From: JBGPYM01 sp041493205
GTDB lineage: Bacteria; Bacteroidota; Ignavibacteria; UBA10030; UBA6906
Assembly (NCBI GenBank): GCA_041493205.1
Contig: JBGPYM010000019.1
Location: forward strand, 1 to 21,391
Length of the DNA stretch: 21,391 nt
Reading direction: 5' to 3'
The position numbers were made by a program, and so were the translations under genes. Position 1 is the first letter of the stretch. Each line of letters begins with the position of its first letter. A model generated the notes under the pieces. That model saw only the letters and a list, made by a program, of their open reading frames with translations. It was not told the origin of the DNA and searched no databases. Positions 16,552-21,391 of the stretch are shown one piece after another.

Positions 16552-16600
16552 CCTTTTTAGCAGTTTTTTAGAGTGGCTGCAATACGGCGCAAATCCCACT
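16552..16600 (-). promoter_or_regulatory. SAM-II riboswitch aptamer C
   Basis: Closest of the three to the known metX SAM-II structure. Stem P1 is AGTGG (16600-16596) with CCACT (16576-16572). The loop has GATTTG, then CCGTATTGCAG, followed after P1 by CTAAAAAACT and the tail GCTAAAAAGG. The loop CC (16587-16586) can pair with the tail GG (16553-16552) to make the pseudoknot. GATTT, CCGTATTGCA and GCTAAAAAGG are all hallmarks of the family. Terminator 2 follows at once. Confidence 0.88.
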
Positions 16601-16655
16601 GTGCCGCGCGGGCTTCTGCAATGCGCAGTTCCCGCTGCGGGTGAACCCTTCTAAC

Positions 16656-16688
16656 TTCGCCCCTCCCAATCCGATCAGGAGGGGCGAA
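16656..16688 (-). other. Long perfect hairpin in the met leader
   Basis: An 11-bp perfect stem, TTCGCCCCTCC (16688-16678) with GGAGGGGCGAA (16666-16656), around an 11-nt loop. Its 5' arm begins inside the T-run of terminator 1. No T-run follows, so it is not itself a terminator; it may be a spacer, a pause or processing site, or a structure that competes with terminator 1. Confidence 0.55.
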
Positions 16689-16718
16689 AACACGAAACCC
16701 CCGCCAATGGCGAGGGTT
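16687..16718 (-). terminator. Leader terminator 1, downstream of aptamers A and B
   Basis: A 10-bp stem (AACCCTCGCC, 16718-16709, with GGCGGGGGTT, 16705-16696, one U-G pair) and a 3-nt loop, then TCGTGTTTT. The T-run is interrupted, so efficiency is uncertain. The loop and 3' arm segment TTGGCG (16707-16702) is complementary over 6 bp to CGCCAA (16747-16742) at the end of the aptamer B tail, a possible antiterminator. Confidence 0.62.
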
Positions 16719-16743
16719 CTTGTACGTGAACGCGTCTCACTTT

Positions 16744-16796
16744 GGCGCTTTAGCGTTTATTTTCTGTCGCTGCAAGTTGCCCTTAACTTGCGACAG
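16744..16796 (-). promoter_or_regulatory. SAM-II-type aptamer B
   Basis: P1 is CTGTCGC (16796-16790) with GCGACAG (16770-16764). The loop AAGTTAAGGGCAACTTGCA keeps the TTGCA core before the P1 3' strand; ATAAA and GCTAAAG follow, as in the family. Where other members have loop CC and tail GG, this one has loop GGC (16781-16779) and tail GCC (16746-16744), a compensatory swap that preserves the pseudoknot. An extra AAGTT/AACTT pairing inside the loop is unusual, so ligand binding is less certain than for C. Confidence 0.68.
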
Positions 16797-16845
16797 CTTT
16801 TTAGCAATTTTTTAAGGTCGCTGCAATTTGGCGTAAGGGACGACC
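16796..16845 (-). promoter_or_regulatory. SAM-II-type aptamer A
   Basis: P1 is GGTCG (16845-16841) with CGACC (16820-16816). The loop ends in CCAAATTGCAG, then TTAAAAAATT and the tail GCTAAAAAGC. The loop GC (16832-16831) can pair with the tail GC (16797-16796). The 5' part of the loop (TCCCTTAC) departs from GATTT. The aptamer begins within a few nucleotides of the predicted transcription start and its last base is also the first base of aptamer B. Confidence 0.7.
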
Positions 16846-16852
16846 ATGGATC

Positions 16853-16881
16853 AATATACTGCCTGCCATCCTGTTTGTCAA
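16853..16881 (-). promoter_or_regulatory. Promoter of the met operon
   Basis: TTGACA (16876-16881) and TATATT (16853-16858) with exactly 17 nt between them on the minus strand: a perfect -35 and a 5-of-6 match -10. Predicted start near 16847, two nucleotides before aptamer A begins. It lies right after the stop codon of the GWxTD-like gene. Confidence 0.88.
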
Positions 16882-16911
16882 GCGGATTAACAGATTTTCA
16901 TCTTCATGCCC

Positions 16912-19167
16912 CTAGGGCTCGAAAACATCGAGTTCTCTCTGTGCCATGACAGTCTGCACGCGCTTCCTGTCGGTGACCACCACCGTGAGTACGTACCGGC
17001 CCGGACTGACCTCTGAAATATCCAGCGTGCCGAACTCCGCCGCGGAATCCTCGGATCCTTCCCGTGTTCGTTCCAGAATCACCGACGTTTTTCCGCCCAC
17101 GTCGTCCGGGTCAATGACGGGGAGGGGTTTCCCCTCATCCACCGGCGTCAGAAGATACCGGACCCGGTAAAGCGTCTTGCCGTCCGCGTCCTTGACCAGA
17201 TCGTACACGTGAAAGTATGTGTAGAGCGGACGATCGACCGGATAGGCGCGGAAGGGACTCGGCACCACCTTGACCCCCTCGATCTCGAGCGTGCTCTTGA
17301 TGTTCGACGGGAGTAGATACTGTATGTCGCTCAATGCCAGATCCTGCGTCGGCCGTGGAATAAATTTCTGCGCCTTCCAGTTGCCGAATGAATTCCCCTC
17401 GAGTGGTCGCACATGCATTGCGAACGCATACGTATCGGGAGGAATCAAAAAGCGGTACCGGTTGGCATACGTATCTTTCTCGCTGCGGCCCGGAGGGATG
17501 ACGATGGTGTCGAGCGACGCCAGCGCGATCTCCCCGTCTCTCCGGCGGATCGAGAGGCCGACCTCGGCTTTGTGGGGATCGCCCGGCACGGCGCTCCCTG
17601 CGGCAAAACGTGCAAGAGGAACCGCGTAGCTGATATCGATCAACGCCTTGGACCCCTGTCCACGGAATGCATCGATGGAGAACGGGAACTCGAAGGTGGT
17701 CACTTCCTTCTTCCAGCTGTGCTCTTCGGTCGCAAGCGCCTGGGAAACGGTTTCGCGCGATTCCTCCCGGAGCTCGTCCCTGACGCGCGCTTCCGCCGAC
17801 GCATTGCCCCGGAGCAGATCGAGATACCGCGAATCCCATGTAAGAAGCGATTGCAGCATGGCGACGTCCTCCGGGTACGGAATCAGCCGCCAGTTGTTCC
17901 CGGAAGCGTTCTTCTTTTGGAAATGAAATATCCGGCGCGGGGTCTCCTCCGTGGCGTCGTACAGCCACGATTCCGCCTGGTCGGCCGATTGCATCGACCG
18001 CTGGGAGTGGCCGGGCTCGCCGTGGCGGATGTAAATCAAGCCCTCGTCGTTGAATTCCTCGTTCAGGGAGTACGACTTTGGGAACGTGAGCTCCTTGTAC
18101 CGGTCGGGATTGTTGAACGCGGTCCTGAACCCTGTGTACTCGAAACTGTCTTCGGCGTACACAAGTCGCCTGTAATGTTCCCCGATCCGCACGTTGGACT
18201 GACTGGTCGCAGCCGGGTTCCTGGAATCCCAGAATGCGCGGAAGAACAGAATCTTCTTGGCGGGCGAATCGAGGCCCTTGTACAGCTCGAGTTCACGGTC
18301 GGTGACGAGGTACTTCAGGTCCTCGAAGATCAGGTCGGCGCCAAGGTGCGTGTACACCTCGTTGACCGCCGTCCAGAACCTGGACTCGGCCCCCGCGAGG
18401 TTTCCGCGTTTCGCGTTGATGCGGGCAAGCGAAAGATGCATCGCCTGTGTGAGGGGAAGCGCGTTGCCGGCCAGGAGATCGTTCAGCAGCTTCTCCGCTT
18501 CGTCGATCCGGTTCTCCCTCCGCAAGGCCTCCGCAAGAAAATAGAAAGCGATCGGTGTTGCTTCCTTCTGCAGCCACCCGATCGCATTCTGACGATCGTT
18601 TATTACGAAGGACCGGTAAAGCCGGAAAAGGCCGACACGTACGGACGGAAGGTCGGGACGGAGGGCAAGCTGCTGGTGCCCCGCGGCGATCGCCTGTGGA
18701 TAATCCTTCCGGTAGTCGAGCAGCCGGGCGTATTCGTACAAAACGTCCCCGAAGCTCGAGTCACGCCGCATGACCCAGAAGAAATGATCCCGCGCCTCAT
18801 TCCAGTCCATGTTCCGCAGGAGCCACGCTTTCGTCTTTCCGGTTTCACGCAGCGCGATGCCTTCGTAGTAATGAGCGGCAAGATCGGCCGTGTCCGATGC
18901 AAGGACTTTCGTGAAGCAATCTTCCGCATCGCTCCAATGGTCGAGGACGAGGAGAGCCTTCCCGCGCCCGATCAGGGCGTTGCGCGCATGCTCATTGAAC
19001 GTGAGGGCCTCTTCGTAGAAACGGCAGGCCTCTTCGTACTTTCCGATGCCGTAGATCGAATCTGCGAGAATGGTCAGCGAATCAACACGGGTCTTCTGAG
19101 CCGCGGCAACCGCAGCGAAGGACATCAGGACGAGAAGTGTTGCTGTGCGAAGGAAGGATCGGAGCAT
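16912..19167 (-). CDS. Secreted TPR protein with a GWxTD-type domain
   Basis: 751 residues from the ATG at 19167, chosen because AAGGAA lies 7 nt upstream and the product then starts with a clean Sec signal peptide (MLRSFLRTATLLVLMSFAAVAAAQ). Residues about 30-270 are TPR-like helical repeats (KYEEACRFYEEALTFN, HYYEGIALRETGKTKAW and others). Residues about 305-420 match the GWxTD domain of Ignavibacteria, Bacteroidota and Acidobacteria proteins: AFWDSRNPA, EHYRRLVYAEDSFEYTGFRT, EGLIYIRHGEP, SWLYD. The namesake GWxTD itself is replaced by EEFND. The C-terminal 300 residues are beta-rich with repeated VVPSPFRAYP- and GRYVLTVVVTD-like strands. Cellular role unknown; probably periplasmic or outer-membrane associated. 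It ends just before the met operon promoter, without a visible terminator. Confidence 0.85.
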   Translation of the reverse strand: MLRSFLRTATLLVLMSFAAVAAAQKTRVDSLTILADSIYGIGKYEEACRFYEEALTFNEHARNALIGRGKALLVLDHWSDAEDCFTKVLASDTADLAAHYYEGIALRETGKTKAWLLRNMDWNEARDHFFWVMRRDSSFGDVLYEYARLLDYRKDYPQAIAAGHQQLALRPDLPSVRVGLFRLYRSFVINDRQNAIGWLQKEATPIAFYFLAEALRRENRIDEAEKLLNDLLAGNALPLTQAMHLSLARINAKRGNLAGAESRFWTAVNEVYTHLGADLIFEDLKYLVTDRELELYKGLDSPAKKILFFRAFWDSRNPAATSQSNVRIGEHYRRLVYAEDSFEYTGFRTAFNNPDRYKELTFPKSYSLNEEFNDEGLIYIRHGEPGHSQRSMQSADQAESWLYDATEETPRRIFHFQKKNASGNNWRLIPYPEDVAMLQSLLTWDSRYLDLLRGNASAEARVRDELREESRETVSQALATEEHSWKKEVTTFEFPFSIDAFRGQGSKALIDISYAVPLARFAAGSAVPGDPHKAEVGLSIRRRDGEIALASLDTIVIPPGRSEKDTYANRYRFLIPPDTYAFAMHVRPLEGNSFGNWKAQKFIPRPTQDLALSDIQYLLPSNIKSTLEIEGVKVVPSPFRAYPVDRPLYTYFHVYDLVKDADGKTLYRVRYLLTPVDEGKPLPVIDPDDVGGKTSVILERTREGSEDSAAEFGTLDISEVSPGRYVLTVVVTDRKRVQTVMAQRELDVFEP

Positions 19168-19262
19168 TGTGAAGTTCCTTGGTAAGCGGACCAGGCCCCG
19201 GAGAATTGAAGAGTGTACTTCTATAATACGCCGGACGGGCGACAAAAGATACGCCCGACCGG

Positions 19263-20201
19263 TCAGGAAGTCCCTGTGCGTCGTGCCTGCCGCCGGTTGC
19301 GCACTATCGAAGCGGCAATGGAAATGGCCAGGATGGCTGCAACCACCAGGAGCGAAATCGCGATGGGGATATGAATGAAACCCTCCGCGAGCATCTTCGC
19401 CCCGATGAATATCAGGACGAGCGACAGGCCGTAGCTCAGATAGGTGAAAGAATTCATCATGCCGGCGAGCAGAAAATACATTGCGCGCAGCCCGAGAATC
19501 GCAAAGACGTTCGAAGAATAAATGATGAACGGATCGCGTGTGACCCCGAAGACCGCCGGAATGGAATCCACCGCAAACACAACGTCCGTCGTTTCGACAG
19601 TCAGAAGTACAAGAAACAGGGGTGTGATGAACAGCTTCCCCGCCTTGCGGAGAAAAAACCGCGGCGTCTCATATCCGGGAACGACCGGGAACAGTTTGCG
19701 CGCGAGCCGTATGAAGATGTTCTTGTCGGGATGGACCTCCACATCCTTCTGTATCATCATCTTCCAGCCGCTGACTATGAGGATCACCCCGAAAATGTAG
19801 AGGATCCACTCAAACCGTGCGATCAGCGTCGCTCCCAGCGCGATAAACACCGATCGCATGATGAGCGCACCGAGGACGCCCCAGAATAGCACTTTGTGCT
19901 GGTAATGGGACGGGACGCCGAAATAAGAGAAAATGATGAGGAACACGAAGATGTTGTCCATCGAGAGCGCCCGCTCGATCAGGTAGCCGGCGAGGAATTC
20001 GAGCCCTGCCTGCTGTCCGGAAAAATAAAAAATTCCCGCGTTGAACAGAAACGCAAGCACAATCCACACGATGCTCCAGAGCGCGGCCTCCCTGATCGTC
20101 ACGGTGTGCGCCTTCCGGTGGAAGACGCCGAGATCAAGCGCCAAGAGGGTCAGGATGAAGATATTGAAAAGGACGAAGAGCAGAACTTCATTCGTTCCCA
20201 A
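19263..20201 (-). CDS. TerC/Alx family integral membrane protein
   Basis: 312 residues with about eight or nine transmembrane helices. Family signatures are ERALSMDNIFVFLIIF (76-91), with the acidic Asp82 in the membrane, VETTDVVFAVDSIPAVF (about 201-217), and SSNVFAILGLRAMYFLL. TerC/Alx proteins are linked to manganese export and tellurite or pH stress; some load metal onto exported enzymes. The start is a TTG at 20201 with GGAG 11 nt upstream inside the end of the esterase gene, 5 nt away; no ATG fits. No manganese (yybP-ykoY) riboswitch can precede it because the esterase gene abuts it. Function inferred from family. Confidence 0.92.
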   Translation of the reverse strand: MGTNEVLLFVLFNIFILTLLALDLGVFHRKAHTVTIREAALWSIVWIVLAFLFNAGIFYFSGQQAGLEFLAGYLIERALSMDNIFVFLIIFSYFGVPSHYQHKVLFWGVLGALIMRSVFIALGATLIARFEWILYIFGVILIVSGWKMMIQKDVEVHPDKNIFIRLARKLFPVVPGYETPRFFLRKAGKLFITPLFLVLLTVETTDVVFAVDSIPAVFGVTRDPFIIYSSNVFAILGLRAMYFLLAGMMNSFTYLSYGLSLVLIFIGAKMLAEGFIHIPIAISLLVVAAILAISIAASIVRNRRQARRTGTS

Positions 20202-20206
20202 ATCGG

Positions 20207-20872
20207 TCAGCGCTCCTTTGATCCGAGGATGCCGCCGAGGAAGGCGGTTGCATCGGCAAGACTCTCTTCGTTGATCTCATGTCCCATCGGGTACTCCTTG
20301 TACACGACGGGTGCATTCGAGGCGGCAAACAGCTCATGCGCATGCCTCGCAAACCCGACGGGAATGACCGGATCCATGCTTCCGTGTGCGATAAAATAAC
20401 TGAGGTGCGCAAGATCCTGCCAGCGAAACGTCAAGGATGTCCCCTCCGGGACATACCCGCTGTGCGCAAGGACGCCACGGAAGAGTTGCGGTTTCGTCAG
20501 TGAGAGAGCGTACGACATTACCGTCCCCATGCTGAACCCAAGCAGAAAAAACCTCTTCCGGTCGACCGGATAATGCGCCAGAGCGTCATCCACAAATTGC
20601 GCAAGCTTGTCATAACTCGACCGGAACATCGCCGGCTCCGGTGCACCGACTTCCCCGACGTCGTACCAGGTATAACCGCCTCCGGCCGAAAACTGAAACG
20701 GCGCGCGCACGCTCAGAATCATCAGCCGCGGATCGTACCACGACGAAAGGCCCAGCAGGTCTTCCTCGTCCGCCCCGCGGCCGTGGACCATGAGGAGCGT
20801 GGGATGAATTTCGCCGGAAGGCTTCCCGGGGGGGAGGATCCGGTGGAACAGCGTGGATTCAATGAGTTTCAT
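20207..20872 (-). CDS. Phospholipase/carboxylesterase family alpha/beta-hydrolase
   Basis: 221 residues, the usual size. The core reads TLLMVHGRGADEEDLL (oxyanion hole region, 25-40), nucleophile elbow GFSMG with Ser114, Asp167 in HGSMDPVIP and His198 in MGHEI, the full catalytic triad of this family (PF02230-like). No signal peptide, so cytoplasmic. Such enzymes hydrolyse short carboxylic esters or lysophospholipids; the natural substrate is unknown. It starts with ATG 20872, downstream of a candidate promoter, and is followed 5 nt later by the TerC gene, with which it forms a two-gene operon. Confidence 0.9.
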   Translation of the reverse strand: MKLIESTLFHRILPPGKPSGEIHPTLLMVHGRGADEEDLLGLSSWYDPRLMILSVRAPFQFSAGGGYTWYDVGEVGAPEPAMFRSSYDKLAQFVDDALAHYPVDRKRFFLLGFSMGTVMSYALSLTKPQLFRGVLAHSGYVPEGTSLTFRWQDLAHLSYFIAHGSMDPVIPVGFARHAHELFAASNAPVVYKEYPMGHEINEESLADATAFLGGILGSKER

Positions 20873-20899
20873 GCGGGCGTGCGTGATCTTTTCAAGGTG

Positions 20900-20928
20900 A
20901 AGATACGAAAATCACGCGTCTGTACCAA
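20900..20928 (-). promoter_or_regulatory. Candidate promoter of the esterase-TerC operon
   Basis: TTGGTA (20923-20928) and TATCTT (20900-20905) on the minus strand, 17 nt apart, in the 75-nt gap after the macro-domain gene. Each box matches 4 of 6 consensus bases. Confidence 0.4.
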
Positions 20929-20947
20929 GGAAAAGCGAAGGGAAGGG

Positions 20948-21391
20948 TCACGGTGAGGAAAACAGGCGGGCGTATACGTCGTGATCGCTCCGGCTGAAAG
21001 TCACAAAACGGATTTCCGCAATCGACGGGTGCGATCGAACGAATTCCTTCACGGTCGACACCGCGATTTCCGAAGCCCGGTCAATCGGAAAACCATACAC
21101 GCCGGTGGAAATGGAAGGGAAGGCAATGGTGCGGATGTTGTTCTCTGCTGCAAGGAGAAGACTGTTTCTGTATGCACGGGCCAGGATCTCTTCCTCGTTC
21201 TGTATCCCCCCGTGCCAGACGGGTCCGACAGTGTGTATGACATGCCGGGCCTTCAGGTTCCCTCCGCCGGTAATCACGGCGTCGCCCGCCGGGCATCCTC
21301 CCTGGCGCGCGCGTATCGCTTTGCACTCTTGAAGAATGGCCGGCCCGCCTGCACGGTGAATTGCCCCGTCCACTCCGCCGCCGCCAAGCAG
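20948..21391 (-). CDS. Macro-domain protein, probable ADP-ribose (O-acetyl-ADP-ribose) hydrolase, C-terminal part
   Basis: The gene enters from the right edge; 147 C-terminal codons are visible and the frame is open up to the edge. They contain LLGGGGVDGAIHRAGG (substrate loop 1 of MacroD/YmdB-type macrodomains), CPAGDAVITGGGNL, HVIHTVGPVW and PSISTGVYGFP (loop 2, phosphate contacts). Proteins of this type remove O-acetyl from O-acetyl-ADP-ribose or mono-ADP-ribose from proteins in the cytoplasm. The N-terminal strand with the conserved Asn is outside the window. Family call is sure; which reaction it prefers is not. Confidence 0.93.
   Translation of the reverse strand: MLGGGGVDGAIHRAGGPAILQECKAIRARQGGCPAGDAVITGGGNLKARHVIHTVGPVWHGGIQNEEEILARAYRNSLLLAAENNIRTIAFPSISTGVYGFPIDRASEIAVSTVKEFVRSHPSIAEIRFVTFSRSDHDVYARLFSSP

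Larger units (their letters stand above)
16472..16847 (-). promoter_or_regulatory. Methionine operon leader RNA with three SAM-II-type aptamers and two terminators
   Basis: From the predicted start site near 16847 to the metY ATG. Order in the RNA: aptamer A (16845-16796), aptamer B (16796-16744), terminator 1 (16718-16687), a long hairpin (16688-16656), aptamer C (16600-16552), terminator 2 (16549-16513), ribosome-binding site, metY. Part lists are given in the separate entries. Premature stop of transcription when SAM is plentiful is the natural reading. Confidence 0.82.

Noticed and set aside
16601..16641. Possible fourth SAM-II aptamer (GCGGG/CCCGC stem with an ATTGCAG loop).
   Set aside because: The TTGCA core is not next to the P1 3' strand and no A-rich linker or GCTAAA tail follows.
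16549..16836. Repeated peptide LR(R/Q)IAATLKNC when the leader is translated, suggesting a duplicated gene end.
   Set aside because: The similarity is at RNA level and coincides with the SAM-II core; stems pair and covary, and no start codon or upstream coding sequence supports a protein.
17413..19185. Plus-strand open frame of 590 codons.
   Set aside because: It is antisense to the GWxTD-type gene, has no recognisable domain, and reflects high GC codon bias.

Overview
The window looks like chromosomal DNA of a Gram-negative bacterium, most likely from the Bacteroidota / Ignavibacteriota / Chlorobiota side of the FCB superphylum. Evidence: a Kdo (LPS) biosynthesis gene, a GWxTD-type secreted protein, SAM-II riboswitches (known from Bacteroidota and Proteobacteria), and tightly packed operons with several GTG/TTG starts. 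The taxonomic call is inference from gene content only.

Left part (1-4442, all minus strand): an accessory block of small unrelated genes. It holds a cut-off GNAT acetyltransferase, a DinB-fold protein, three small membrane proteins, a class A beta-lactamase, a complete DUF4386 membrane protein, a short DUF4386-like tail, and the N-terminal stump of a Vat/CatB-type xenobiotic acetyltransferase. An attC-like integron recombination site lies between the Vat-like stump and the rightmost membrane-protein gene. No integrase is visible. I read the block as an integrase-less, partly scrambled gene-cassette cluster next to pyrG.

Centre-left (4443-9613, minus strand): a compact housekeeping operon read M48 protease - plsC - gatC - kdsB - DUF502 protein - pyrG. 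Gaps are short or the genes overlap, and there is a good sigma70-like promoter at 9657-9685. It joins CTP synthesis to the CTP-using Kdo activation step, lipid synthesis and tRNA amidation. Divergently on the plus strand lies maeB (9901-12210), a malic enzyme fused to a phosphotransacetylase-like domain. It ends at a bidirectional terminator shared with the convergent met operon.

Centre-right (12305-16881, minus strand): a methionine operon metY - hom - metX - mgsA. It is driven by a consensus promoter (TTGACA, 17 nt, TATATT) and a leader of about 375 nt. The leader carries three SAM-II-type aptamers (two abutting without a linker, one further down) and two intrinsic terminators. Each terminator can be opposed by pairing with the pseudoknot tail of the aptamer before it. 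This multi-aptamer leader is the most notable find. A methylglyoxal synthase gene is translationally coupled to the end of the operon, so it should fall under the same SAM control.

Right part (16912-21391, minus strand): a large secreted TPR/GWxTD-like protein, a TerC-family membrane protein coupled to an alpha/beta-hydrolase esterase, and a macro-domain protein cut by the window edge. No rRNA, tRNA, CRISPR array or complete insertion sequence was seen.
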